Below, in pieces: positions 35,740-47,660 of a stretch of 57,434 nucleotides of DNA. Location: positions 415,609 through 473,042 of the forward strand of contig NW_003158225.1 of NCBI RefSeq assembly GCF_000003605.2, written 5' to 3'. The position numbers and the translations under genes are program-made. Origin of the DNA: Saccoglossus kowalevskii (Eukaryota > Hemichordata > Enteropneusta > Harrimaniidae). Below the pieces are notes generated by a model, which saw only the letters and a list, made by a program, of their open reading frames with translations, was not told where the DNA came from and ran no database searches. Every line of letters begins with the position of its first letter. Position 1 is the stretch's first letter.

Positions 35740-36170
35740 TTCGAAAAATGTTAGGTAAATTTGGACTCAGTGATCACAATATAGTGATTGAACTAGGGAG
35801 ACGACAGAATATGTAAAAAATGTAACATAAATTGTCTTGATGATGAGAAGCATTTTATCCTTAATCGTCCTTCTTTTAAAAGTGAAAGGAATAGACTTTT
35901 TGAAGATTCTGATCTCAAAGTCTAATTTACCAGATGATATTTTTTTTGAGGTAATGAAAAATGCAAAAGCCCTTTCACTATACCTTAAAAATACTATCTA
36001 TAAATCCCCTGATTAAAAGTTGCGAGAATATTGAAGTTATTATTTTGATATTTCTTTATTTTTTCAGTTTTACTGTTTGTTTTTATTACATTTGTTTATT
36101 TATGTCTTGTTATTCTTTTTAGCTTACTAAATCCTCTGATGATTTAGTTGTGTAATAAAGATATTATTAT
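35740..36170 (+). pseudogene. LINE 3'-end relic with CCHC-like motif and (ATT)n tail
   Basis: A plus-strand frame reads RICKKCNINCLDDEKHFILN, then RPSFKSERNRLFE. This is the C..C...DE.HF motif found at the C-terminus of many non-LTR reverse transcriptases, here with the last expected Cys replaced by Arg. In-frame stops and frameshifts follow (a later segment reads FEVMKNAKALSLYLKNTIYK). The copy ends in GTGTAATAAAGATATTATTA, a typical LINE tail. It is dead and strongly 5'-truncated. Confidence 0.75.
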
Positions 36171-36330
36171 TAAATTACTTCAGGCCACATGAGCCAAAGG
36201 CATGTGGCTTTTTTAAAAGGCTAGTAGCTTGATGATGCCGTGTCTTTTTGTCTAAGTTTTACTTTATTAATTGGCCCAGTCCGTTTAGTGTTTGTTTCAA
36301 ATAGGAGACTATTTTTAAAAGGGTTTCAAT

Positions 36331-36828
36331 AAACTGAACACCTCTGTAAACCAAACAATTTTCTCAGTCCCTTTGGTGTTCAGTTTAAACAAGTTCCCTT
36401 GTTAGACCTCTATAAACTGAACACCTCTGTAAACCAAACAATTTTCTCAGTCCCTTTGGTGTTCAGTTTAAACAAGTTCCCTTGTTAGACCTCTATAAAC
36501 TGAACATCTCTGTAAACCAAACAATTTTCTCAGTCCCTTTGGTGTTCAGTTTAAACAAGTTCCCTTGCTAGACCTCTATAAACTGAACACCTCTGTAAAC
36601 CAAACAATTTTCTCAGTCCCTTTGGTGTTCAGTTTAAACAAGTTCCCTTGTTAGACCTCTATAAACTGAACATCTCTGTAAACCAAACAATTTTCTCAGT
36701 CCCTTTGGTGTTCAGTTTAAACAAGTTCCCTTGTTAGACCTCTATAAACTGAACACCTCTGTAAACCAAACAATTTTCTCAGTCCCTTTGGTGATCAGTT
36801 TAAACAGGTTTCACTGTAAGACCCAGAA
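36331..36828 (+). repeat. 83-bp tandem array, six units, each with two hairpins
   Basis: AAACTGAACA recurs at 36331, 36414, 36497, 36580, 36663 and 36746, exactly 83 bases apart. Inside each unit AAACTGAACACC (one T variant in some) pairs with GGTGTTCAGTTT across 32 bases, and AACAAG pairs with CTTGTT across TTCC. The last unit is degenerate, and a related fragment continues to about 36935. Confidence 0.95.
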
Positions 36829-37009
36829 TATATCTATATAATTTTTCCTGTTCTTTTATTTTTCATTAGACAGGTTTTACTCAAAGACCTCTATAAACTG
36901 AACACAAAACAAAACTCACACCTATTTAGTGTCAGAGAAATAGGATTTCTATGTAAGACCGCCACACACCAAACACCTTCAATGACCAGAGCCAGAACCA
37001 AATACATTG

Positions 37010-37073
37010 TACAGAGGTTGCGTATCTTAGCAACGTAGAACGTTCTGCGACGTAGCTCCGCCTCCGAGAATAA
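37010..37073 (+). repeat. Dispersed repeat, copy 2 of 2 (TTAGCAACGTAGAA ... GACGTAGCTCCGCC)
   Basis: Same-orientation match to 220-283. Confidence 0.6.
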
Positions 37074-37944
37074 GCCAACAAACAGAACGGAACAGTTGGC
37101 AAAGCAAAAAAATTAACTGCCATATGAAAGAGCTTCATATCTTTAACAATTGGAACATGTTTTTGTAGGTAACTAATACTCAAAGCTCACATCACAACAT
37201 CTAGACACAAAACGGGTTAGTGATTGAAAGTTCTATAGATATATTTGCTCAACTGTTGTTATAAGCAATATTGTTTAAGTCTGAAACATTAGATCCCTCT
37301 TTTCAACTATATACAAAGCTTCTAATTCAGTCTTGTATAGGTTCTTAAGTAAATTAGGTCATACTCGTAAGTTGTTTTCATCATCCAAGTATCATATAGT
37401 CATTTTATTATTTTGACTCCTCTAAAACTTTTTTTTTTCACTTGGCAAGAAATGGCCAAATTAATATGCTGTCAATCCACCATTGACAAGAAACAAAACT
37501 AGTAATGTCTTTGAATTGTTCTCCATAGTTTAAAAGGCTCACTTTTTTTTTTCTGTTTTGAAATTTCCTCATTGACATGATTAATTCAACAAATATTTTA
37601 CAACTGACTATTAACCCACTAATTCAATCACCAAAAAAATTTAATTTTCTACAAACACTTAAGTCGCTTCCAAAAAATATTTGAGTGCCAAAGTTGACTT
37701 TTTTTATCTTTCACAAAGTAAAAGCCATAAGGAAATCGCGTCTATTTGGGTTCAAAATTATCTACAAAATTATAGAAAAATCTGCATCAAAAATATGGCA
37801 CTCAAAAGGAGACCAGAAGTGGTAAGGTTAAATTAAAAGAGTCCAAAAAAATGTTTGTTTTTTTCATTATAATACCATATTCTATGATTATTGAAACAAG
37901 GATGCTGGCTTAAAAAATGGAATCATACAATTTCATTCTTGCCC
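37074..37944. other. Gene-less AT-rich stretch
   Basis: No coding or repeat signal was recognised. Confidence 0.4.
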
Positions 37945-38401
37945 GCTTATCATGCAACTAATGGGCAGTGTATCATCGTTTATTACATAATTATTGACCA
38001 AGTCTAAATTGGAAGTCAATATAAATCTACTGGTACTTTAAAAATTCATAAATGACACCAGGCATTGAATTCTATGGCAGCATAAACACAGTCCCTTCTA
38101 TTGGCTTTCAAACAATGCCCCATTGTTCCGGTTACTGAAATCAGACATATAACCTGTGACCTTTCTATTCAATTCACAAGATGAATTGTATTTATAGACT
38201 GACTAAATCATGCTGAATGGGGGGGGGGGGTAAAAAGTGGGTTCTTTATGCAATATGCCTCACACTGATGTTTAATTGAACTAACTATGATGTACCTGCT
38301 TTGATATAAAACAATATATATGAATTCAAGAAATTATCTTGTCTCAAGTATTATTTCCCACTATTCAATGCCCATGCAGGAATCTTGGTAGGGGTGTCAG
38401 A

Positions 38402-38597
38402 ACCACTGCATTGTAGGTAGGGTTCCGGTACCACCGGATTGTGGATGGGGTGTTGGTACCACTGGATTGTAGGTAGGGTGCCGGAACCACTGAACTGTGG
38501 GTGGGATTCTCGTACCACTGGTTTGTGGGTGGGGTGCCGGTATTACTGAATTGTGGGTGGGGTGTCAGCACCACTCGACTGTGGGTGGGGTGCCAGT
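38402..38597 (+). repeat. 28-bp minisatellite, seven units (array 1)
   Basis: Units of the form ACCACTGGATTGTGGGTGGG plus GTGCCGGT start every 28 bases from 38402. The long open frames across it on either strand are artefacts of the repeat. Confidence 0.9.
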
Positions 38598-39054
38598 GCC
38601 CTGTTATCATGCAAGTAATGGGCAGTATGTCATAGTTTATTACATAATTATTGACCAAGTCTAAGATGGAAGTCAATATAAATCTACCGGTACTTTAAAA
38701 ATTCATAAATGACACCAGGTATTGAATTCTATGACAGCATAAACACAGTCCCTTCTATTGGCTTTCAAACAATACCCCATTGTTCTGGTTACTGAAATCA
38801 AACTATAACCTGTGACCTTTCTATTCAATTCACGAGATGAATCGTATTTATAGACTTTGTAAATCATGCTGAATTGGGGGGGGGGGGGTTGTTAAACAGT
38901 GGGTTCTTTGTGCAATATGCCTCACACTGATCTTTAATTGAACTAACTATGATGTACCTGCTTTGATATCAAACAATATATATGTATTCAAAAAATTATC
39001 TTGTCTCCGGAATAACTTCCCACTAATTTAGCACCCATGCAGGAATCTGGGTAG

Positions 39055-39425
39055 GGCATCGGTTTCCCTGGATTGTTGGTGGGGTGCCGGTACCTCTGGT
39101 TTGTAGGTGGGGTGCCAGTATCACTGGATTGTGGGTTGGATGCCGGTACCACTAGATTGATTTGGTCATTGCAGGTGGTGTGCCAGTACGGATTGTGGGT
39201 GGGTTGCGGGTACCACTGGATTGTGGGTGAGGTGCCAGTACCACTTGGTTGTGGGTTGGACACCGGTATCACTGGATTGATTGGATCAGTGCAGGTGGGG
39301 TGCTGGAACCTCTGGATTGTGGTTGGGGTGCCTGTACCACTGGATTGTGTGTGAGGTGCCAGTACCACTGGATTGTGAGCAGGGTACTACAGGTACCACT
39401 GGATTGTGTGTGAGGTGCTGATACC
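39055..39425 (+). repeat. 28-bp minisatellite (array 2) with interspersed longer units
   Basis: The unit is the same as at 38402-38597. A longer variant containing GATTGATTTGGTCATTGCAG or GATTGATTGGATCAGTGCAG appears twice (about 39153 and 39276), suggesting a compound unit spread by unequal exchange. Confidence 0.85.
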
Positions 39426-40150
39426 GGTGTGTGGTTATCTCATGAGAGGGCCATTAATTTTGGAATTACTGCATCCCAAACTATTCAATGGATGTGGATT
39501 AGCTGGGAATAATGTTTATTGAAAATCATTGTATATAGCTGAACTGCATGACATTTGAGAACAAAAAAAGAGGGAAGTAAAACTAAATTGTCATGCTTAC
39601 ACAAACCATTATGCCTTTGTGCTGAAATTTAAAGAAATTGTCAAAGAATGTTATGAAGAAATGCACAAAGACACTCATAATAAATCAGTCCCCCATTCTA
39701 AATCAAATCGCAAAACAACATACATAAGAATCCCACCATCTGTGATAAACAGCCAAGGCATGTATGTGACAATAGACAGATAACTCATATACTAGCGTGT
39801 AATCTACCTATTCTGAGTACACCTTAGAAATGCATACAGTCTCTTGTTTGTTTGTTTTTGTCTTTTTAATGAAATAAAATATTATGTGAGTGTATAAATG
39901 GTGAAAGCCGGGTTACCGCAAAACAAACAAAAAACTTGTGTCCATTGCCGACGCCCTCTTGCGACATCAGTGATGATTGTCTGGAGCTCAGCGCATGATG
40001 TGATGATTTACAGGCTCAATAATATCCCACCAATCAGCGCCAAGGTCAAAATTAGAGTTCAATTTTGATAAACAAACATTCATCTTGATCATTTATTAGA
40101 AACCATGCATGCACTTTAAAACTGAAATTTCGTACGTTTGCATTTCTCAA
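39426..40150. other. Gene-less stretch
   Basis: No recognised feature. Confidence 0.4.
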
Positions 40151-40239
40151 TATTCTTTGACTTTTTAACTCAGCTGTCGACTTTGTCGAGCGGAGCTTAT
40201 CATGCGAAGGAATTGTCGTCCGTGTCATCTTTTTACATT

Positions 40240-40545
40240 TTCGACTTCTTCTTGAAAACTACAATTCTTATTGCTTTGATACTTGGTGTATATGTACCTT
40301 GGGCAGACCTCTCCTAGAGTTGATGTTGTTTTTGATAAAAAGTGTTGATTTTGACTTCTCGTTGAAAACTGCAAATCCGATATGTAATACATGTAGACCT
40401 CTCTCAGATTTGTTCATTTCCTGATGATATCTTCAATTCTCTAATTTTGTTTTTTTTGTTAAAAAGTAATAATTTTGGCATTTTTGGTAAAAAGTAATAT
40501 TTTCGACTTCTTGTTGAAAACTGCAAGTCTGATTGCTTTGATATT
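40240..40545 (+). repeat. Degenerate tandem repeat (CGACTTCTTGTTGAAAACTGCA)
   Basis: Three blocks share TTCGACTTCTTSTTGAAAACT, at about 40240, 40350 and 40504. They are followed by AATYYKATTGCTTTGATA-like and AGACCTCTCYYAG-like words. The units are irregular, about 110-150 bp. Confidence 0.65.
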
Positions 40546-40551
40546 ATACAT

Positions 40552-40575
40552 ATATTATACATATATGTATAATAT
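40552..40575. repeat. Perfect 24-bp AT palindrome
   Basis: ATATTATAC, ATATAT and GTATAATAT form a fully self-complementary 24-mer. Confidence 0.8.
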
Positions 40576-41639
40576 TATACGTACAGAAAAAGCCATGACA
40601 GGCGTAATTTTGTGTCAACCAAATACAGAAATATTGACAGTTGTCATAATTGATTGATATAACAGATGAATGTTTCGATCACAGGTAAGTTACCACAAAT
40701 CAATTAGATTACTCAAAGTCATAAATCCCGCACCTAATATAGCACCGGTATTGAAGTTTGACCCGATCAGAATGGTGATAATAAATAGTTGTCTGGAGCA
40801 TCCATTTTTTTTAAACCAGACAATCCTTGACCCAATTTAAAGTTTGCAAACATTTACACTGAAGGGATGCTACTCAAAATTAAAATAATATCATTTAGTT
40901 ATTTTTGATATTATTATTAAGCCACGTAAGAAAATTGAGTGAAAATATTACGTTTTTTTTTTTTTTTTTACCAACCCATATTGCTTTTCCATAGAACGGG
41001 TTGGCACAAGTGACGTCAGTACTGGCCATGAAGCATTTTGAGTACCAATTAGACACCAGGTATATCTGATAAGTGTTCATCATTTTCACTAAATGATGAC
41101 AGCATCCCGTCCCACACACTCAAATTTTATCTTTCGTAGTAACACTAAATCAACAAGAAAGATTGTAAACCGCAAGCACAGTCAACAACCGCCCGTGACC
41201 TCATCGTAGAACTTAGGCCAATAAAAAAAAAATGGGGTTCCCATAACATCATGCTTTTAAAAAATAGAGTAGGTAAAGTTAGGGATTTTTTTTTTCATTC
41301 TTCTATTTATTTTTTACTGGGTATAACTTTTTTCTTGCATATAAGGACTGTTTTCAGATAAGGAATTCATAATCATGTTTAAAGTTGTTTACATTACCAA
41401 GTTTTCCAAATTAAGTTTTGAATTTCTGCAAAATCTCATTCAAAGTTTGCCACAATTTTGTTTCGTTTTCTTAAGGATGGTCAAAAAAAGTTTAGGATCA
41501 GGCAGTATAAATAGGGTAGGTAGGGTTATAGAAACCACACAATTTTTTTCTCTCAATCTTGATTTTTAGCCTCAGATTTTAGCGAGATTGACATGTACAG
41601 ACCAAGCACAAGTCAAAATTTACAGATTATGACTCTTTA
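40576..41639. other. Gene-less stretch
   Basis: The sequence around 41260-41545 (AAATAGGGTAGGTAGGGTTA and nearby) has a repeat-like look, but no second copy is in this window. Confidence 0.35.
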
Positions 41640-42100
41640 GGGACGACGTCAAAAGATCGATGTCGGATAAAAAACTTATTTCCTTTAGTTTGGGGGTGGG
41701 GGGTGGGGGTGGGTTGACCTCAAAAAGTTTCCATCCTACAAAAACGATTTTATTTTTTAATGAAGTCAAAAAAATCTTGGAGTATTTGTAGTTTGTTTTT
41801 TTCTATTCAATCATGGACAGAAATAACCGAAAAGGAAAAAAAAACAACAGAAAAATGGTTTGGTTCGAGTGTAAATTTGTGCGTCAAATGAGGTGCATTT
41901 GTAAAATCTTTTTAGACCCACCCGGCAACCAACTGCTATGCAATACTACTGTCCGATTATCAATTTGTATTTAATGGTGAATGTAGTCTGACGCCATGAC
42001 CAATATTTATCAATTAAGTTTCAGTGGGGGGTAGGGGGGTTTGGAAAAAAACTAAAGGAATTAAGTTTTTTATCCGACATCGATCTTTTGACGTTGTCCC
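41640..42100. mobile_element. 461-bp element with long terminal inverted repeats and TTA duplication
   Basis: The left end GGGACGACGTCAAAAGATCG and the right end (reverse complement GGGACAACGTCAAAAGATCG) remain paired for about 52 bases with two mismatches, and then through G-rich/C-rich tracts. TTA lies directly outside both ends (41637-41639 and 42101-42103). The interior is non-coding and AT-rich. It is a non-autonomous DNA transposon; the superfamily is not determined. Confidence 0.9.
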
Positions 42101-42229
42101 TTAATACACAGGTACATTGCAATGTTATATTGAACATTTAGATTTTTTGTTTTTGATATTTGACTAATATGTCATACAAAGTGACATTTAAAATATGAAG
42201 TAAAATTTTAAAAAAGCAGGTATCCTAAG

Positions 42230-42247
42230 TTGTTTCCATGGAAACAA
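42230..42247. promoter_or_regulatory. Perfect 18-bp palindrome resembling an RFX X-box
   Basis: TTGTTTCCATGGAAACAA is self-complementary and differs from the palindromic X-box GTTGCCATGGCAAC at one base per half-site. No gene start was found nearby, so function is unproven. Confidence 0.3.
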
Positions 42248-43254
42248 TAACTATATAATTTTACTACTCTATACTTTGGCAGCCATTTTGAATTAAAATC
42301 CGGTCAAAATATATACAAGTGAGTTTCATAATTCAAAAACCAATTTGGTTATCTGTTGTTTTTTTTATTCTTGTTTTTCTTCTTCAAAGAGTCAGTCAAG
42401 TCAAAAGCCACTAACTTTAATCAAAATATTCTTGAATATTTAGATTTTTTGATATTTTGGAAATTTGATTTATGTAATTAAAATAATTGTGGACGATGTA
42501 TTTTCTATACACACTGTCACCATGCCATGTTTGAATCACGGATACTTTAGGACTGAAAATAACAATAAATCGATAAGTACTATTTTTTTTTATCAATTTT
42601 CATAATTGCGACAACAAAAATAATAAAACATATTACTAGAAGGCAATGTTATAAACAAGAACAAATCCGTTGAGACACCGTGACAAAATTACGTAGGGCT
42701 TTCACAGAACCTTCAAACTTTTCCTCGGTCGGTATTACCTTAAACCAGTTTATATTTCTATCTCATCCGAGTACGAAGCAATTCTTGATCCCAGTAATCA
42801 GTTAACAATCTTGTCGGCTGCCAGTCAGAGGTCAAAGGTCACAACTTCCAATCATGGGCTTACGTCCTCTATTTTATTTTATTAGGTGAATCGTTAACCA
42901 CAAAATCGTATAAAGTATTCGTATTATCGATTTTCGGATATCTTGGTCGTAAAACGATGAGTATGCTAATCAATATCAGCCTCGGGTTGATTCCCAGACT
43001 CTAGGGGTCGCTCTAATTGACTCCGGACTGGTAAAATCCAGTATTTAGCCCAGGGGTGCATTAAAATACATATTTGAGGTTTTATACGGCAATGTTATAT
43101 GGACAGTAATAACTCCGTGTGTTTTGGTTTTAATGTGCGCTATAAAAACACGCGAATTGCACAAATAACTGTTGCATTTATTGCTCGCATTATTTACGGT
43201 CAAATCGATTAAATAATTAAACTAAATTGATTAAATAATATTCGCCGCAGTTAG

Positions 43255-44900
43255 CGGTAATTGTCCGATTCAAGGTAAACGATATATAGATAGATATATT
43301 TAACATTGACAAATAAAAGAAAACTTGACCTCGCTCTATAGGACTTGAAAACAAGTTAACGAGTCAATCAGTCAGATATGTGTGTTTCGACCTCGCCCTC
43401 GAGATTTTCATGAAATAATCATAAATATGTTTGTTTTCTTGGAATATGTAATTGCAAGCAAGAAAGTAGACAAAATTAAATCTAACCTGAAATCCCGCTT
43501 CCACATATAACTTCATATCCGGTTTTTAGGTATTTCATTTGATTGGTTATAATACCGAAATTATTTAACATTAAATGTTAAAATTAGTGTATTCATTTTT
43601 CGTAAACGCCGTCTTTTTGCGTAACAAACGTATTTTTAGTACAGGTTTGCCCTATCTTCTACTTTTTCGGGTAGAAAAGGATATAAAAAATAGAACTGAC
43701 TTTTATAAAAAGACAAATTTTATGTTCTATTGACCCTTGACAAACCATATCAAGTTTTGACACATTTCTCAAAATAAATTTGCATAATTGTTATCGAGAT
43801 TTATAGCAATGGGAAATTATGTCCATTCGGTTTAAAATTAAGAGAGAAATCGCATACAAATTTGCGAAATTTTACACCAACAATCTGGAGCGGGAATCAC
43901 GGTGTTCTGTGCGCATTTATAATTGAAGATCAACTATTCAGGAAATAGAACATGGCACAAATACATTTTAATTGCCATGTCACTATTCATGCAACACTGT
44001 CGATAACAGCTTGAGTTAGAAATGAAACAAACATGTTTTCGACACGGGTCGTCGGCTACGATACAATGTGACTGTGTCGAAGGGGACGGATAACCCGCAT
44101 TTTCTCATGGACTGGCAGGCTAGATGTGGGAGAACCCGATTGGAGGCTGGTAGGCTGTAGCAGTTCTCTTGCAGCTACGATATTTTTGTTGCATACATGC
44201 CCGGATTAGTTTTAGTTTGGAATCAACATTTCCTGGTGTCATAAAACAACAGAATAATTGTACAGACAAGCGTGACTTACATTAAAGCGCGGTGGTCGTC
44301 GCGCAGCGCGTGTTCGAATTTCATGTAAATAAACAGTGTATTTTACACGCGGTGTATACGTCGCTATAAGTCCCATATCGAACAGGACGCGGCGCGACGA
44401 CTGCCGCCCTTTAAATAATCACGGGCAGTGTATATTGGTATTACCCCCTAATTCAAGGTGAACGTTATATCATTATTGTATTTTTCCCATTAAAGGAAAG
44501 ATGTGTTTCACATTGACTGACAAAGAAAACTTTACCTCGCTCTATCGGACTCGAAAACAAGTTAACAAGAAAAGGACCGGATTAATCAATTAGTCAGAAA
44601 AGTGTTTTTTGACCTCGCCCTCTCGATTTTCGTAAAATAATCACAAATAATGACGTTTTCTCGGAATCGGTAACCATAAGCAACACAGTAGACACAATGT
44701 AATCTAATCTGAAAGCCGACTTCCACGTAGTGAATAAGTTAATATCCGTTTAACATATTTGTATGTCTCATTTGATTGTTATTCGTTTAATGATCATTTA
44801 ATTTAAATTTAGTGCATTTCTTTTCTCGGTACAATGAATTATACAGGTTTAAGCTTCCTTCTCCTTTTCCGAGTAAAATACTGAAACGGAAAAAAATACA
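43255..44900 (+). repeat. Diverged tandem duplication of about 450 bp
   Basis: The segments 43255-43700 and 44440-44900 run parallel: ACCTCGCTCTAT, GAAAACAAGTTAACRAG, GACCTCGCCCTC, TAGACAMAATKWAATCTAA, CATTTGATTG, TACAGGTTT. Identity is moderate with indels, so the duplication is old. The material between them includes a TTAA-flanked MITE. Confidence 0.75.
44286..44410 (+). mobile_element. TTAA-flanked MITE, short family A (125 bp)
   Basis: TTAA lies at 44282-44285 and 44411-44414. The element begins AGCGCGGTGGTCGTCGCGC and ends GCGCGACGACTGCCGCCCT, imperfect inverted repeats of about 24 bases. The element at 51404-51528 is the same length in the opposite orientation. Confidence 0.9.
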
Positions 44901-46412
44901 CTGTTTGAAAAAAATCTGCATCACATGAATTCAATTATTTGTTTCTAGACAGAAAATAATAAATCAGCGGCGCGTCAATGAATTTTTGCGAAATTTTCCA
45001 CATAGTACTACGAATATTTAAGTTGCCTCCGTTTTTTTTAATGAAAGCGCTTTTTGGGGGGTGAGAATATAAATAGTATTCCTATGTTATATTATTATAT
45101 TAATACCAATAAATATACGTTTCAACTAAACAACTTTGACCGACGAATGTTTCGGGGATAACATTGAAAGTTGAGCTAAATCCGGGCAGTGTGTATACAC
45201 ACAAATATGGTCCAAAAGTTGCAGAAGAACTAGTCCCCCAGCATCCCCACGGCTTCTTCCACCTGCCTGCTGCCCCATTGGGGAATGCGACTTATCCGCC
45301 CCTTCACAGAAGCGCATGTGCCCGACGAGCCGTGACAAAAACATGTTTGTTTCATTTCTAACTCAAGCTGTCATTGACAGCATTTCATACTAACGACATG
45401 ATAAATAACACATAAGTGTGTCATGCCTTAGTTTTAAATGGAGACAGCTAATTAGAAATTCACTCCTATTTAATTGTTTTGATTACCACAATTGTTGGTG
45501 CAAAATTTTGCACATTTTTTTTAATGCATTTTCTGATAATTTTAGACTGAATATAATTTTACATGATCAATTGAATGGCAAATAAAATTTAATGCGCATG
45601 CGCACATCGTACTATTGGCAGATTGGTTTCTGATATCGTGATCTGCATACCGGTATCAGTCTGGTATGTAATTCCAGTGTATGACTGTGTTTCAAAAACC
45701 CGATCATTGACCCGACCCAGTGCTTAACAATGTTTACGTCAATAACAAAATCACCCAAGTCAAATGCTATACCAGCGCCGACATGATTATTACAATGTAA
45801 TATCAGCGTGATTTTTTGTAGATTATGTTTTAAAATGTCAAGAGTACCTTTTTGACATTTTCAAGGGAAGGGGTTCCTTTTTGGAAATTCACAGCAATCA
45901 AAGCTATGTTTACACACTTTAAAACGTTATCCTTGTAAATTTGTTTCCAGGGTGGGTTTTTAGAAATTTGGCCACCTGGTCTGTGATTTTCACCAACAGT
46001 TGGTGCATCGCCTACCCGTATATATATAAACATAGTTGAACTCTGGTGACCTTGCCCTTTGTTATATAATATAATTCCCTTTATCACAGTTTGTTTCAAT
46101 ATAAATATGCATTGTCATAATTAATTTTGAATACAAACAAGTTTTGGGGTTGAACCAACAGTGGGGAATCAGTCTACCGAATGTCCTTAAAAGATGTAAA
46201 TATCTTACAAAAACATTGGTTCCTTATTTGTTTAATTATTTTAAGGGACATAATTTCTAGTTTTATTCAAAGTAATTCAAATATTTTAGTATAAAAATAA
46301 ATGCCTCATCGCAAAAAAAAGTTCTGCATTTAGACGTGAATAGATTCATAAAACATGCAAGATAACAGAAAATCTTAGCTGGCTTAGCAGTGGAGGGAGA
46401 AGTCAACAGTAC
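44901..46412. other. Gene-less stretch before the large gap
   Basis: A local GC-richer patch at 45160-45345 has short open frames on both strands but no recognisable product. Confidence 0.35.
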
Positions 46413-47384
46413 NNNNNNNNNNNNNNNNNNNNNNNNNNNNNNNNNNNNNNNNNNNNNNNNNNNNNNNNNNNNNNNNNNNNNNNNNNNNNNNNNNNNNNNN
46501 NNNNNNNNNNNNNNNNNNNNNNNNNNNNNNNNNNNNNNNNNNNNNNNNNNNNNNNNNNNNNNNNNNNNNNNNNNNNNNNNNNNNNNNNNNNNNNNNNNNN
46601 NNNNNNNNNNNNNNNNNNNNNNNNNNNNNNNNNNNNNNNNNNNNNNNNNNNNNNNNNNNNNNNNNNNNNNNNNNNNNNNNNNNNNNNNNNNNNNNNNNNN
46701 NNNNNNNNNNNNNNNNNNNNNNNNNNNNNNNNNNNNNNNNNNNNNNNNNNNNNNNNNNNNNNNNNNNNNNNNNNNNNNNNNNNNNNNNNNNNNNNNNNNN
46801 NNNNNNNNNNNNNNNNNNNNNNNNNNNNNNNNNNNNNNNNNNNNNNNNNNNNNNNNNNNNNNNNNNNNNNNNNNNNNNNNNNNNNNNNNNNNNNNNNNNN
46901 NNNNNNNNNNNNNNNNNNNNNNNNNNNNNNNNNNNNNNNNNNNNNNNNNNNNNNNNNNNNNNNNNNNNNNNNNNNNNNNNNNNNNNNNNNNNNNNNNNNN
47001 NNNNNNNNNNNNNNNNNNNNNNNNNNNNNNNNNNNNNNNNNNNNNNNNNNNNNNNNNNNNNNNNNNNNNNNNNNNNNNNNNNNNNNNNNNNNNNNNNNNN
47101 NNNNNNNNNNNNNNNNNNNNNNNNNNNNNNNNNNNNNNNNNNNNNNNNNNNNNNNNNNNNNNNNNNNNNNNNNNNNNNNNNNNNNNNNNNNNNNNNNNNN
47201 NNNNNNNNNNNNNNNNNNNNNNNNNNNNNNNNNNNNNNNNNNNNNNNNNNNNNNNNNNNNNNNNNNNNNNNNNNNNNNNNNNNNNNNNNNNNNNNNNNNN
47301 NNNNNNNNNNNNNNNNNNNNNNNNNNNNNNNNNNNNNNNNNNNNNNNNNNNNNNNNNNNNNNNNNNNNNNNNNNNNNNNNNNNN
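46413..47384. other. Assembly gap, 972 N
   Basis: Unsequenced. Open frames crossing it are artefacts of translating N. Confidence 0.97.
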
Positions 47385-47510
47385 TTATTATGCACACAAT
47401 AACAATTATTAACGACGACGACGACAACAAAAACGACGACAACGCCGGACAAAATCTTTCCCTTAATATACCTTTCCCTTCCATCTTTGATGGTACAGGC
47501 AAGGCAATAA
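47385..47510 (+). repeat. Dispersed repeat end (TTTCCCTTAATATACCTTTCCC), copy 1
   Basis: CCCTTAATATACCTTTCCCT followed by TCCATCTTTGATGRTAC recurs at 52682-52735 (slightly shortened) and 54406-54446. Here it sits directly beside the large gap and after an AACGACGACGAC microsatellite. Confidence 0.75.
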
Positions 47511-47546
47511 AAGTGACCCCCATGCACCGGGCAATGTAAGTTTTAA

Positions 47547-47660
47547 AGGGTAGTGGTTGCCGCGCAGCACATGTTCGAATTTCATGTAAACAAACAATGT
47601 ATTTTACACGCGTTGTATACATCGCTATGAGTCCCATATCGAACGCGATGCGACGCGACA
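47547..47660 (+). mobile_element. TTAA MITE, short family A, right-truncated
   Basis: TTAA lies at 47543-47546. The interior TTCGAATTTCATGTAAACAA through GAGTCCCATATCGAACG matches 44286-44410. It ends about a dozen bases before the expected right terminus, with no TTAA there. Confidence 0.85.

Larger units (their letters stand above)
37945..39425 (+). repeat. Tandem duplication of a 657-bp block ending in a 28-bp minisatellite
   Basis: ATCATGCAA at 37949 and 38606 marks two copies 657 bases apart. They run in parallel through CACAGTCCCTTCTATTGGCT, a G run (38219-38230 and 38875-38888) and CATGCAGGAATC. Each ends in a G-rich minisatellite. The whole block, including a starter minisatellite, was duplicated. 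Confidence 0.9.

Noticed and set aside
38365-39368. Long proline/threonine-rich frames over the 28-bp arrays
   Set aside because: The 28-bp period cycles through all frames and lacks stops by composition. Both strands are open.
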